Shown here: one piece after another, positions 20,469 through 32,504 of the stretch
Numbering within the stretch: the first letter of the stretch is position 1
How the letters are laid out: the number at the start of each line of letters is the position of its first letter
NCBI RefSeq assembly: GCF_003286085.1
Contig: NW_020825636.1
Coordinates: 1-64,000, forward strand
Length of the DNA stretch: 64,000 nt
Direction: 5' to 3'
DNA from: Drosophila persimilis
Lineage: Eukaryota > Arthropoda > Insecta > Diptera > Drosophilidae
Notes under the pieces: generated by a model
What the model was told of the DNA's origin: nothing
The model's database searches: none
Seen by the model: the letters and a program-made list of their open reading frames with translations, nothing else
Made by a program: the position numbers and the translations under genes

Positions 20469-22410
20469 TTTTTTTTTTTTTTTTTTTTTGATCGCTGAGG
20501 AAGGAAAATCTTCAAAGATACTAGTGGAGGCCAAACCCCACTAGCATGCACGATTCATGATTACGAAGTAATCACGCATACGTACTAAAAACCCACCTCA
20601 AGTTTTACAACCACGATGTTTATACCTAATTTCACATTTTGCCTAGGTAGCAAGCGTCTTCTCTCCAACATAGTGTAAAGGCTAAGTCCAATCTCGAGTG
20701 TAACCTGCGAGATACATGAACTGTCTGAAGCAATATAGTCCGCCTGTTACCACTCTGGCGCTAATGACATTGCTGTCACCGGATGAGATGAGACCCTTTG
20801 CTATCAATCTTCTAACGGATTGATTGCTCCAGATCCCACGCCAGTTTAACGTCGCGGATAGGACTTCGACGTTGCCCGACACTCCGAATTCTCTCCGCAG
20901 TGCAGATATAACTTCCGGTCTTTTATATTTCTCAACTTTGCGATGGTGCACATCGTCGAGAAACAGTCCATCCGTTATAATCTGCGCATCAATCACGCAA
21001 GCGTGATTGTCACGGATACACACCAGGTCTGGTTTACTTACCGAGGTTTCCAGCTGCAAACTTGGTTCGACGTGTACTGTGTGGCCCTTCTCCTCAAGAA
21101 TCCTCTTAAGGTTATTGACTACACAGTTATGTCTTGCTACCCGCCTCCCATGCGTACGGTAACAATTTTGCAGGATGTGGTTTGTTGTTTCGGGAGCATC
21201 ACAACCTGCACGACATTGCCGTTCCAATTCATTTCTGCCCCTCGTGGTACGAGACCTCGATGGTAGGGCATTTATTCGCAGCTTGATACTGTTTCGGTAA
21301 TCTTGACCTGTTAGCAAACGCGTGGGCTGACACACCCAGCCGTGTTGGGGACGAAAAAGTCCCGCTTCACGTAAGCCGCGACCATCAACAGACATATACA
21401 ACCTGTTCGCCCAGTACGTTTCGATCTCTGTACGCGATGTCAACTCATTCAGTCCAGCCAGAGTTCTACCCCGGGCCTTATTCAATTCGTCGGTAAGAAA
21501 TGAGCTGGCCGCCTCGGATTGCGCGAGGTGGGCCCACTTAATATTGCTCAATCTTTTCATACGTAGCATTGGCGCTACCCAACGAACTGAAGGGATTCCG
21601 AGGCCCCCATAAGTATGAGGAGCATGGAAGAATGCAGTTGACACGTCCAGAGGAAGCCCTAACCACTTCCTTACGGTCGAACGTACCAGTATGTCACACT
21701 TTCTCAGAACACCTATCATCACACTACCTAGGGTCAGCTTATGGTAAAGTTGTGGGATAAGAACTGTTCTGAGTGCGAACAATTTCTGTTGTGGTTTTAG
21801 GGGGGACCTTGTCAGCCTCAACAGCTTCGGACCTAGGTCGTCGGCTGGACTGTACCTGGTCCTCCCTTGTGCAGTGAATGTTATGCCTAAATACTTCCAC
21901 TCGTCTGTGCGCTTCAATGCAGGACACGAGCGCGAACCGATACGGAAGGTCTCTGGGATGACCACAGTACACTTCTGTTTCGGTTGCCCCTTTATTCCAA
22001 CTGTAAAACATTTATCCGAGTTAAGGGTAAGCCCGACTGAAGATAGAAAATCGACAGTCGTGTCTAGCATTGTTTGAAGGCCTAAACGAGTTTCCGCAAA
22101 TAAGACAATATCATCTGCGAACGCGGCCGCGTTTGTTGTGTGATCACCGATTGTGGCACCAATCTCATTGGGGTAGGACCTAAGCAACTGATCGACGATC
22201 AAGTTGAATATTATGGGAGATAGCGGGTCACCCTGTCTGACACCTCGAGCAGGTATGAATTCCTCTGATCTCCATCCGTCCCCATTGAGCGTTGTGCCAC
22301 AGACCTCGTACGAATTTTGTACGTAGTCAACGAATTCTTTAGGGGCACCATATGCAGTTAGAGTGGCGCTAACTGCTGCATGAGACACCGAGTCAAATGC
22401 TTTGCTTATA
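20469..22410 (-). mobile_element. R2: R2 non-LTR retrotransposon, copy 2, 5'-truncated
   Basis: The 1.9-kb 3' part of R2 has its own poly(A) (T-run 20469-20489) and a 5' end fused to 28S at GACTCTC (about 22411). It starts inside the RT domain. Sequence identity to copy 1 is very high by eye. The 28S bases normally found between GACTCTC and the insertion point are missing, as is common for 5'-truncated R2 insertions. Confidence 0.92.
20682..22410 (-). CDS. R2 protein C-terminal half (RT palm to endonuclease), 5'-truncated
   Basis: The open frame gives 568 residues from the first in-frame ATG at 22388 and continues to the 28S junction. It retains the RT motifs GVRQGDPLSP and AFADDIVLFAE, the CCHC motif and the KPDLVC...VIDAQI endonuclease motif, with no frameshift. 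The C2H2 finger, the Myb-like region and the early RT blocks are absent because of truncation. It can bind and cut DNA at most in part, and is presumably inactive as a complete element. It shows the undisturbed frame at the place where copy 1 is broken. Confidence 0.88.
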
Positions 22411-22463
22411 GAGAGTCATAGTTACTCCCGCCGTTGACCCGCGCTTACTTGAATTTCTTCACT

Positions 22464-22502
<39 letters not shown>

Positions 22503-22513
22503 ACACCCGCTAG

Positions 22514-22555
<42 letters not shown>

Positions 22556-23048
22556 CAAGTCCGTGCCAGTTCTGAATTGATTGTTAATTGATAATCGTTA
22601 TAATTAATAAGAACTAACTGGTTCAACCCAATTAGTATTCTTAAAAATTTTAGCAAGAAAGTTCCACAATTGGCTACGTAACTAAACTATCCGGGGAACA
22701 AGTAACTACCATAAATGATAGAAACTCTATTTACCCAGAACGAGCACATAAACCATGTTATTGTTTCCCAATCAAGCCCGACTATCTCAATCTTCAGAGC
22801 CAATCCTTATCCCGAAGTTACGGATCTAATTTGCCGACTTCCCTTACCTACATTATTCTATCGACTAGAGACTCTTCACCTTGGAGACCAGCTGCGGATA
22901 TTGGTACGGCCTGTTGAGAAGTTTGCGTGTCCCCACCATAAATTTTCAAGGTCCGAGGAGAAAATATCGACACAACAGTATATGTCATGCTCTTCTAGCC
23001 CATCTACCATATCTCTTTGCGAAAGACTTCCATGGTAGTACGGCTATA

Positions 23049-23081
<33 letters not shown>

Positions 23082-23550
23082 ACGGCTTCTTTATGGTCGT
23101 TCCTGTTGCCAGGATGAGCACGAGGCCCATATTTAATAACAAACGGATACTCAACAGGTTACGAAATTGGAACCGTATTCCCTTTCGTTCAAAATTATTC
23201 AAGTATTTAAAAATCATAAAAGATTTGACAATATTACTCACTGATTTTTTACTTGAAAATTTTCGGATTTCGCCTTGAACTTAGGACCGACTAACTCGTG
23301 ATCAACCACTGTTCACACGAAACCCTTCTCCACTTCAGTCCTCCAAGGTCTCATTCGATTATTTGCTACTACCACCAAGATCTGTGCCAATGGCAGCTCC
23401 ATGAAGGCTTACGCCAAACACTTCTACGCATACCATTGTACCTTCCTACTCACTAAAGTTTCAAAATTTATATCACAAGTAATATAAATCATCTACTTTA
23501 GCGGTAATGAATAGGTATACAACTTAAGCGCCATCCATTTTAAGGGCTAG

Positions 23551-23588
<38 letters not shown>

Positions 23589-23671
23589 ATTTCGACTTCC
23601 ATGATCACCGTCCTGCTGTTTTAAGCAACCAACGCCTTTCATGGTTTCTGCATGAGTTGTTAATTTGGGCA

Positions 23672-23702
<31 letters not shown>

Positions 23703-23824
23703 GCCAGTTCTGCTTACCAAAGGTGGCCCACTGGGCACATTATATCATAACCTTAAACTTCATATCAAGAAAGTTAAGGTTCTTACCCATTTAAAGTTTG
23801 AGAATAGGTTAAGATCGTTTCGAC

Positions 23825-23860
<36 letters not shown>

Positions 23861-23912
23861 TTATTTTATATAACATTAAAATGCACCAGCTATCCTGAGG
23901 GAAACTTCGGAA

Positions 23913-23954
<42 letters not shown>

Positions 23955-23999
23955 ACTCAATTCTGACAATCGATTTGCACGTCAGAACTGTTTCGGTCT

Positions 24000-24033
<34 letters not shown>

Positions 24034-24248
24034 AGTATAGTTCACCATCTTTCGGGTCACAGCATATATGCTCAAGGTACGTTCCAGTTAGAGGCATAAA
24101 TAATATAAATATTATTATACATAACTATATAGAACGCCCCGGGATTGTGTTAATTATCTATAAATAGTTAAAAAACTAATCCCATTATTAGTCAAGTTAA
24201 TTACGCTATTAGGTTTATCTCCCAATAACTTGCACATATGTTAGACTC

Positions 24249-24282
<34 letters not shown>

Positions 24283-24736
24283 TCCTGAATCTTTCGCATT
24301 GTTAATCATACAAATGCATATAATAAACACAAAAATCAATGATAATTATGCCATTATATAATTTGGAAAATTAACGCACTGTATTAATTTTAATTTATCA
24401 ACACTTTATCAAATTAATGACATTTATTCTATGTTAAAATGCAAGCATAATAATTTGAATAAACTATAAGTCATATTTTATGATAAATTTGTTATATGCT
24501 AATAGATTACAATGTCCTTATATGGAAAAAATGCACACTATTATTATAATATTGTTAAAATATTACAACTTTAATGATGAATTTTCCATAACGGATATTC
24601 AGGTTCATCGGGCTTAACCTCTAAGCAGTTTCACGTACTGTTTAACTCTCTATTCAGAGTTCTTTTCAACTTTCCCTCACGGTACTTGTTTACTATCGGT
24701 CTCGAGGTTATATTTAGTTTTAGATGGAGTTTACCA

Positions 24737-24771
<35 letters not shown>

Positions 24772-24927
24772 TTTGGAAACATCATCTAGTAATCATTAAC
24801 GTTATACGGGCCTGGCACCCTCTATGGGTAAATGGCCTCATTTAAGAAGGACTTAAATCGTTAATTTCTCATACTAGAATATTAATATGCTTAAATTCAG
24901 GGGGTAGTCCCATATGAGTTGAGGTTG
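22411..24927 (-). rRNA. 28S rRNA: 28S rRNA, 5' segment upstream of the R2 site
   Basis: The reverse complement starts CAACCTCAACTCATATGGGA and runs through typical Drosophila 28S to GACTCTC just before the R2 site. It contains AT-rich expansion segments (for example 23190-23260 and 24310-24560) that are normal in this genus, where 28S is also cut into two halves. About 10 nt at the R2 border are lost. With the segments at 16850-16921 and 4857-6114 it makes a near-complete 28S of about 3.84 kb. Confidence 0.95.
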
Positions 24928-25266
24928 TATATACGTATATTAAAATTTATAATGATAATTACACTATATTATTATATATAAAGCGTTCTCATAATGAAAT
25001 CATTATAATATTCGTATTTTATAACGAATATCACGTAGAATATTAAATATTTATATTTACAACAAAATTTCCTTTCGAAACATTAATAAGAGGCAATTCT
25101 AGATGAAAAAACTTTAATTATTTTTTTATGCTAGACATTCCTCAGTATTATTTGATTCAAAAAGGACAAAAAAATATATATTTTTCTTCGTTCTTCTCAC
25201 ACAAATATATACAACAATGAGAGATAATGCGTTTCCATTTAATATCAATATTATGAATATATATAT
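24928..25266 (-). other. ITS2, part adjoining 28S
   Basis: AT-rich DNA lies between the 28S 5' end and the gypsy-group element. The other part of ITS2 is at 32361-32446. Without the insertion the spacer is about 425 nt, a usual Drosophila size. No gene is seen. Confidence 0.85.
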
Positions 25267-25862
25267 AGTGACATATCCATAATTCCCCACATCCCATACA
25301 CATTATGTTTATGTACAATTCATCCACCCCATCCACACAAGTAACAGGACCCCACTCAAGAATCAATAACTGCTTCTTCCCATACTCCAAGCTAGGGCCC
25401 TCCATAATATAAACAATGGACCACATTGTTTCATCAACATTAGAATCACGCCACTCTCGAGAAATCGATTCTTTAGAATCACGCCACTCATGAGGACCAA
25501 TCAAAGCTAGACATAAAACCAAGGAGTATCACATTCCTAGCTCCGTCATGTAATGCAACACCGATCGCCAGCAGTGGATGCCTTTCATCAAAGCCGACGC
25601 ATCCCCAAATATCGATCCAGGCACGTACGCCACCGACACGAAGATGCAGCCGAGGAAAGCAACGCCCGAAGCCAGAGTCGGGAGTTCCAAGAGAAGGGCT
25701 CATGGAAACTAGCCAGCAGCAGAGAGATCAGTTCCGTTTGAGACAAGCAGACCGAAAGTCAAGTCGGGGAATTCATTTAAATCTTGTGACATAAAGATAT
25801 TTAAGTTGTAAAATAAAAGTCTTTGTTAAAAAACTTAAAAATCGAGTTGCGGATATTTAACT
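25267..25862 (+). repeat. 5' LTR of the gypsy-group element
   Basis: It is 596 bp and differs from the 3' LTR at only a few positions (for example near 25371, 25788 and 25850), pointing to a recent insertion. It carries the element promoter and processing signals by family precedent. Confidence 0.9.
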
Positions 25863-25881
25863 GGCGCAGTCGGTAGGATTT
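25863..25881 (+). other. Primer binding site of the gypsy-group element
   Basis: GGCGCAGTCGGTAGGAT directly after the LTR is the tRNA primer site type known for the 17.6/297 group. Confidence 0.7.
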
Positions 25882-26167
25882 CGTTTAAAATTAACACCTA
25901 TATTTCGGTAATGGTCAGCTTGTGTAATTTATAATTACTGTGATCACGTAATCCCGGAATTGTTAATAAAATTGTGAAATCCGCCAAAGAACCTATGTGC
26001 TGCAAGCACATACGATTTGCAAAACTAATTTAAGTGAACTGAAGTAAGCGGAGATAGTGAATCACCAAGGACAGTGAAACACTTAATACAAAATCAAAAA
26101 AACTTACACGTGAACCAAAATAAAGTTAAAAACTACAACAAAACAAAACCCAATCAACACCAACAAC

Positions 26168-27124
26168 ATGGCGTTACCACCACTATCATTGAGCGAAATC
26201 CACTTGAACCAGGCACTGCTGTCGATCCGACAAATATCTGCCTATGACGGTTCATCTGGACAGCTAAGCTCATTTATCAAACGAATCGAATATGTATGCG
26301 GATTATATCCAACTGAAGATCTTCGCCAACAAAGGATCCTATTTGGAGCGACCGAGATCCAACTGTCAGGAGAGGCACAACGCATATCGCAAATGATACA
26401 ACCCAACACGTGGCTCGAACTGAAGACGGCGCTGATCAACGAGTTCAAAAATCACACACCATATGAAGAACTCTTACGACAACTATACACCACCAGATTC
26501 AACGGCAGTCTTCGTAAGTTTATAGAAGAATTAGAGATAAAAGCATTATTAATAAACAATAAGCTAAACTTAGAAAACATACCAGAAAATAATGTCATTT
26601 ATAAAAACGCTTTGAACAACACAATTAAAGATGTCATTACTCGAAAACTTCCTGACAGAATGTTCATGACCTTAGCAAGAAAAGATATTACCACATTGTC
26701 TAATCTTAAGAAGGCAGCACAAGAAGAAGGATTGTACGAAGCTAGTACAACAGATTCAGGTACAAATAAAGATCAATCGAAATCGTCTCAATCAAATCGA
26801 AAGAATGTTGGAAACTATTATCCAAATTATAATACTACTAACTATCACAATCAAACTCAGAGTTCATCTGGAACAGGTCAGACTAATCGAACAAATCAAA
26901 ATCAAAATTCCCAAAATCCTGGATTATACAATGAGTTCAAAAATTCCTTGAATCAAGGTAGGGCTCAGAATCCATTCAATCAGCTAATATCTCAAAACCA
27001 AGCTAGTGGGAGTGGACCCAACCAACCTACTAAAAGAGGGAGGGAGAGCCAGAGTGGCCAAACGAAGATGGACGTAAATTTTCATCAAGCCGCCTCGGAA
27101 GAAACCGAGGAGGACCCTATATAA
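26168..27124 (+). CDS. gag: Gag protein of the gypsy-group element
   Basis: The 318-residue frame starts at the ATG at 26168 (ATGGCGTTACCACCA) and ends at TAA at 27124. The N-terminal two thirds are helical capsid-like sequence, and the C-terminal third is Asn/Gln-rich. No clear CCHC knuckle is present, as in several elements of this group. Gag forms the cytoplasmic particle. The pol frame overlaps its end in the -1 frame, as is usual for Gag-Pol frameshifting. Confidence 0.88.
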   Translation: MALPPLSLSEIHLNQALLSIRQISAYDGSSGQLSSFIKRIEYVCGLYPTEDLRQQRILFGATEIQLSGEAQRISQMIQPNTWLELKTALINEFKNHTPYEELLRQLYTTRFNGSLRKFIEELEIKALLINNKLNLENIPENNVIYKNALNNTIKDVITRKLPDRMFMTLARKDITTLSNLKKAAQEEGLYEASTTDSGTNKDQSKSSQSNRKNVGNYYPNYNTTNYHNQTQSSSGTGQTNRTNQNQNSQNPGLYNEFKNSLNQGRAQNPFNQLISQNQASGSGPNQPTKRGRESQSGQTKMDVNFHQAASEETEEDPI

Positions 27125-30100
27125 ACATTACCATTAATAAAAGAATATTAAGGTGTATCGCTGACTCGGGATCATCGATCAACATCATGAAAGAAAATTA
27201 CACAGATTCCGAGATAAAAGACGATAACCTTACCATCCATACCATCAATGGACCTGTCCGTTTAACTAAGAGTATAATGAGGAATGCGAACAAAACATGT
27301 CCGTCCGAACAAAAGTTCTACATACATAACTTTTCCGAAAATTATGATATTTTATTAGGAAGAGAATACTTGATGGCAAGTAAAGCCGTCATCGATTACA
27401 GAAATGACACTGTAACACTAGGAGCTAGGTCGTACCCAATCATTCAGAGTGGAGAAGCTATTGAAGCCGGCAAGACCGCACAGAAGTGCACTGATCCCTC
27501 TACAAAAGAAGAGAAGATCGCACCTAAGTGCCTTGACCCATCTCCAGAGGGAGATCAATACTTCGCTTCCGCTCTAGACAGTGAATTAAGGGAATGTAAT
27601 CAATTAAGATTGGAACACTTAAACGACGAAGAGAGGGAAGAGTTAAAGAAGGTCTTATATGAGTTTAAGGATGTGCAGTACAGAGAAGGTGACAATTTGA
27701 CTTTCACAAGTACAATCAAGCACGAGATCAAAACTCAACATGAAGACCCGGTCTACAGACGACCATACAAATATGCCCAGATACATGATCAGGAGGTAAA
27801 CCAGCAAATCAAAGATATGATCAGGCAGGGAATAATTCGAAAGTCGAATTCTCCTTACTGCTCGCCCATATCTATGATTCCGAAGAAGATAGATGCTTCA
27901 GGAAAGCAAAAATATCGAATGGTAGTAGACTATAGAAGTCTAAATGAAATAACAGTTAAGGACAAATTCCCAACTCCAAGAATGGATGAAATCCTAGACA
28001 AACTAGGTAAATGTCAGTATTTTACGACAATCGATTTAGCAAAAGGCTTCCATCAAATACCCATGGAACCTAGCTCAATCCCCAAAACTGCGTTCTCCAC
28101 TAAGCATGGACATTACGAGTTCACTCGTATGCCCTTTGGGCTAACCACTGCCCCAGCTACCTTCCAAAGATGTATGAACAATCTGCTAGAAGAGTTAATC
28201 TTCAAAGATTGCTTTGTATACTTAGATGACATCATTATATTTTCCACTTCATTGGAAGAACACTTGTTGTCACTAAGGAGAGTATTTGGAAAGTTGAGAG
28301 ACGCCAACTTGAAGCTACAAATGGATAAATGTGAATTCATGAAAAAGGAAACTGAATTCCTAGGTCATGTAGTCACTACATGAATAGGAATAGTACCAAA
28401 TCCAGGCAAAATCTCTGCCATTGTCAAATTTCCAATACCAGAAACGACTAAACAAATAAAGTCATTCTTAGGTCTGTGCGGGTTCTACAGGAAATTCATT
28501 CCTAATTTTGCAAACATAGCAAAACCCATGACACTCAAACTAAAGAAAGGAGCTGTCATAGACCCCAAGGAAGAAAAGTACGTCGAGGCATTTGAGAGAC
28601 TAAAAGTACTCATCACCTCAGACCCTATCCTTGCGTTCCCAGACTTTGACAAAATGTTCACGGTAACAACCGACGCTAGTAACATAGCATTGGGAGCGGT
28701 TTTGTCACAAGAACACAAACCGATCTGCTACGCTAGCAGAACCCTAAATGAACATGAAATAAACTATTCAGCCATCGAAAAGGAATTATTAGCGATCGTA
28801 TGGGCAACAAAGTATTTCCGTTCATACCTGTTCGGTAGAACATTCGAGATACAAAGCGATCATAAACCCTTGATTTGGTTGAACAACCTCAAGGAGCCAA
28901 ATATGAAATTACAAAGGTGGAAAATAAAACTGAATGAGTTTGATTTTAAAATGAAATATCTACCAGGCAAAGAAAATCATGTAGCTGATGCCTTATCAAG
29001 GGTAAAGATTAATGAAAATCTCCTGGGAGAAGCTTCCAATAGCGTTGGTGCAACTGTACATAGCGCACAGGAAGACAATCTAAATCACATTACTATCACG
29101 GAAAGACCAATTAACTATTACAATCGGCAAATTGAGCTAATAAAAGGCAATGAAGATAAGGTAGAAACAATTCGTTATTTTCACAAGCTAATCATCAAGA
29201 TCACGTATAAGGAAATGACTAACACCTTAGCGAAGGATATAATAAAGGAATATCTATGCACCAAAAAGAGCGCATTATATTTCCATAACGAAACAGATTT
29301 TCCTCCATTCCAAAAAGAATATTTAGAAATCATTAATTCTAACAACATAACCAAAGCTATTAAATCAAGCACGAAACTCCTAGATATTCAGAATTACGCT
29401 GAATTTAAAGAAACCATATTAAAGAATCATAAAGGCTTACTCCATCCAGGGATAGAGAAAACCGTCAATTGGTTTAGGGGAAAATACTATTACCCGGATT
29501 ATCAAAAACTTATCCAAAACATCATAAACGAATGTCCTACTTGTAATATTGCCAAAACAGAGCATAGAAATACGAAGTTGGCATTCGAAACTACACCGGA
29601 AATACTGAACATCAGAGAGAAATACGTCATGGATTTCTATATGGTTGGTAACCAACAGTTCCTATCATGTATTGACGTATACTCGAAGTTTGCCACTCTT
29701 GTAGAAGTAAAAAGTCGTGACTGGTTAGAAGCAAAAAGAGCCATCATGAAAGTTTTTAACGAGATGGGCAAACCAATTGAAATCAAAGCCGATAAAGATT
29801 CAGCTTTTATGTGCACAGCATGGCTGAATGCGGAAAACGTCAAAATAGAGATCACTTCCAGCAAAAATGGAATATCTGACGTAGAAAGATTTCATAAAAC
29901 AGTAAATGAAAAATTAAGAATAATATCTAGCGAGGATAACACAGAAGATAGATTCACGAAGTTTGAATTAATTCTTTATACTTATAATCATAAAACCAAA
30001 CATAATACCATAAATAGGACACCAGCTGATATATTCATTTATGCAGGCTCACCTGATTATGACACACAACTAAATAAAGTGAATAAAATCACTCAATTAA

Positions 30101-30360
30101 ATAAAAACCGCATAGAGTATGAAGTAGATACCCGCTATAAACTATCACCTCTAGTTAAGTCTAAGGTAACAAATCCTTTCAAAAGGACGGGTGAAATTAG
30201 ACAGGTAGACGAAAAACATTATGAAGAAAAGAATAGGGGTAGGAAAATAACTCATTATAAATCAAAATTCAAGAAAAAGAAGAAATCTAATAGAAGCAAA
30301 TATAATAATTCCAGAGAAACCGAGGAAGTTAATGGAATCGGCGAACTTCAACACAATTAA
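27060..30360 (+). pseudogene. pol: Pol polyprotein of the gypsy-group element, with an in-frame stop
   Basis: The frame is -1 to gag. In order it shows the protease motif RCIADSGSSINIM (about 27151-27189), an RT (MVVDYRSLN, YLDDIIIFS near 28216-28242), RNase H (TTDASNIALGAVLS, about 28669) and an integrase (zinc domain about 29440-29560, then core motifs DFYMVG and the region about 29630-29910). An in-frame TGA at 28381-28383 lies in the RT C-terminal part. The frame is otherwise open to 30360. The start is not an ATG because expression depends on the shift from gag. The family uses this protein to copy and insert its genome. Confidence 0.88.
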
Positions 30361-31737
30361 AATCCTCATCTTCCTCATAATTACCATCGTAATGGCACAG
30401 GGCCAAAACATAGAAATAAATTCTATAAAATCCCAAAACGGATATATGATATTCAAAACTGGATCGATCAACATACCTATCAATTACGAATACCATTATC
30501 TAACTGTTAATGTAACTAAAACCGAAGAACTATACCAAAATTTGTTAAGGCAAGCCACTAAATTCCAGGACATAATCCAAATAAAATATCTAGTAGACAA
30601 ATTGCAAAGAGAAATGAACGGGCTAAAAATAACCAATAGAAATAAAAGAGGCCTAATCAATATAGTAGGAACAGCCTACAAATATCTCTTTGGAACACTA
30701 GATCAGGAAGATAAAGTCGATTTGGAACAAAAAATAGAAAATTTAGCCAGCCATAGCATTCAAATGAATGAACTAAATTTGGTAATAGATGCAGTTAATA
30801 GCGGAATAAACGTTATAAACAAACTAAATGAAGAAAAAGACAGGAATCAACAAATAGAAATTTTGATATTCAATCTACAACATTTCACAGAATATATCGA
30901 AGATATAGAACTAGGTATGCAATTAACTAGGCTCGGTATATTTAATCCAAAATTATTAAAACAAGACTACCTGGAACAAATAAATTCTGAGAAAATACTA
31001 AATATAAAAACCTCCACATGGCTAAAATCCGATACCAACGAAATTCTAATAATTTCCAACATTCCCAAAGACATTACAAAAGTACCAATCTATAAAATCG
31101 TTCCGTATCCAGACGAATTAAATAACATGTTAACAGATATGACATACGACAAGTACTACATAAAAAATGAAGAAGTATTTGTTAAAGAAACTAGATTGAA
31201 AACCAATGACAATTGTATAAAAGGAATTTTAATGCAAACTCCCACTAAATGTCCATATTCCAAAACTTTCAAATAAACTTTATTGAACCCAATATACTAA
31301 TCACGTGGAATCTTCCAAAAACAACGCTAAATCAGAATTGTGTAAACCAAGAAATCATAGCGGAAGGAAATACCATTATAAAAATCTACAACTGTTCAAT
31401 CCAATTAAATGAATTTACAATATCAAACACAATGTTAGATTTTGCCCAGAATGTTTATGTCAACAACAACATAACTAAAATAAAACCACTGTCGTATATC
31501 CAAACTAATGAAATAATTATGCAATACACCACATATAGTAACCTATTACAAATAAGTCTACTAATTTCATTTGTCATAATTATATTAGTACTACTAAGTT
31601 ATGTAGCTGTTAAATTTACGAAAACTTCTAAAAGAGTCACGGTTAAATGTATAAACCCTATAATAGAAGCAGAAGAGGAACCAACCTCAGCCACCGCACT
31701 TGACACCCCGTCACTATACCCGAGGGTAATCACCTAG
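30332..31737 (+). pseudogene. env: Env-like glycoprotein of the gypsy-group element, frameshifted
   Basis: The ATG at 30332 overlaps the pol end by 29 nt. The first frame (314 residues) has a hydrophobic signal-like N terminus (ILIFLIITIVMAQG) and a furin-like RNKR site followed by a glycine-led hydrophobic stretch (about 30645-30700), as in errantivirus envelope proteins. The second frame (31249-31737) carries the C-terminal part with a transmembrane segment (about 31550-31615) and a cytoplasmic tail. The change of frame near 31249-31276 breaks the protein. In intact relatives it mediates membrane fusion at the cell surface. Confidence 0.85.
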
Positions 31738-31764
31738 GGACAGGCTAATAACAAACGTTGGGGG

Positions 31765-32360
31765 AGTGACATATCCATAATTCCCCACATCCCATACACA
31801 TTATGTTTATGTACAATTCATCCACCCCATCCACACAAGTAACAGGACCCCACTCAAGAATCAATAACTGTTTCTTCCCATACTCCAAGCTAGGGCCCTC
31901 CATAATATAAACAATGGACCACATTGTTTCATCAACATTAGAATCACGCCACTCTCGAGAAATCGATTCTTTAGAATCACGCCACTCATGAGGACCAATC
32001 AAAGCTAGACATAAAACCAAGGAGTATCACATTCCTAGCTCCGTCATGTAATGCAACACCGATCGCCAGCAGTGGATGCCTTTCATCAAAGCCGACGCAT
32101 CCCCAAATATCGATCCAGGCACGTACGCCACCGACACGAAGATGCAGCCGAGGAAAGCAACGCCCGAAGCCAGAGTCGGGAGTTCCAAGAGAAGGGCTCA
32201 TGGAAACTAGCCAGCAGCAGAGAGATCAGTTCCGTTTGAGACAAGCAGACCGAAAGTCAAGTCGGGGAATTCATTTAAATCTTGTGCCATAAAGATATTT
32301 AAGTTGTAAAATAAAAGTCTTTGTTAAAAAACTTAAAAATCGAGTTGCGAATATTTAACT
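31765..32360 (+). repeat. 3' LTR of the gypsy-group element
   Basis: It is a near-identical 596-bp partner of 25267-25862. A GGGGG polypurine stretch precedes it (31759-31764). The flank is ATATAT, matching the left flank. Confidence 0.9.
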
Positions 32361-32446
32361 ATATATATATATATATACATATCCAATAATATACAATATG
32401 CTTAAAAATTTCGTAAAATTTTTAAACAACTTATTTAGCATAGTCT
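32361..32446 (-). other. ITS2, part adjoining 2S rRNA
   Basis: The 86 AT-rich nt between the 2S rRNA and the gypsy-group element begin with the duplicated ATAT target. Confidence 0.85.
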
Positions 32447-32476
32447 TACAACCCTCAACCATATGTAGTCCAAGCA
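32447..32476 (-). rRNA. 2S rRNA: 2S rRNA
   Basis: The 30-nt reverse complement begins TGCTTGGACTACATATGG and ends GGGTTGTA, matching the known Drosophila 2S rRNA. It is separated from 5.8S by 28 nt (32477-32504, ITS2a). It pairs with 28S in the ribosome and is a clear dipteran marker. Confidence 0.97.
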
Positions 32477-32504
32477 GCACTATAAAATTAATTAAAGTAC
32501 CAAA
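32477..32504 (-). other. ITS2a spacer between 5.8S and 2S
   Basis: The 28-nt AT-rich spacer is removed during maturation in Drosophila. Confidence 0.85.

Larger units (their letters stand above)
25267..32360 (+). mobile_element. gypsy-group (errantivirus-like) LTR element with env, inserted in ITS2
   Basis: The 7.1-kb element has two 596-bp LTRs (25267-25862 and 31765-32360) that start AGTGAC and end ATTTAACT, flanked by an AT-alternating target (ATATAT on both sides). A primer binding site GGCGCAGTCGGTAGGAT follows the left LTR. The order is gag, pol, env. These features fit the 17.6/297 branch of Drosophila gypsy-like elements. The orientation is opposite to the rDNA. The pol and env frames carry breaks, so this copy looks defective. 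Confidence 0.93.

Noticed and set aside
22715-23038. Plus-strand ORFs over the 28S 5' segment
   Set aside because: They are antisense to 28S rRNA and explained by it.
25157-25522. Minus-strand ORF spanning ITS2 and the gypsy-group LTR
   Set aside because: It crosses the insertion border and is therefore accidental.
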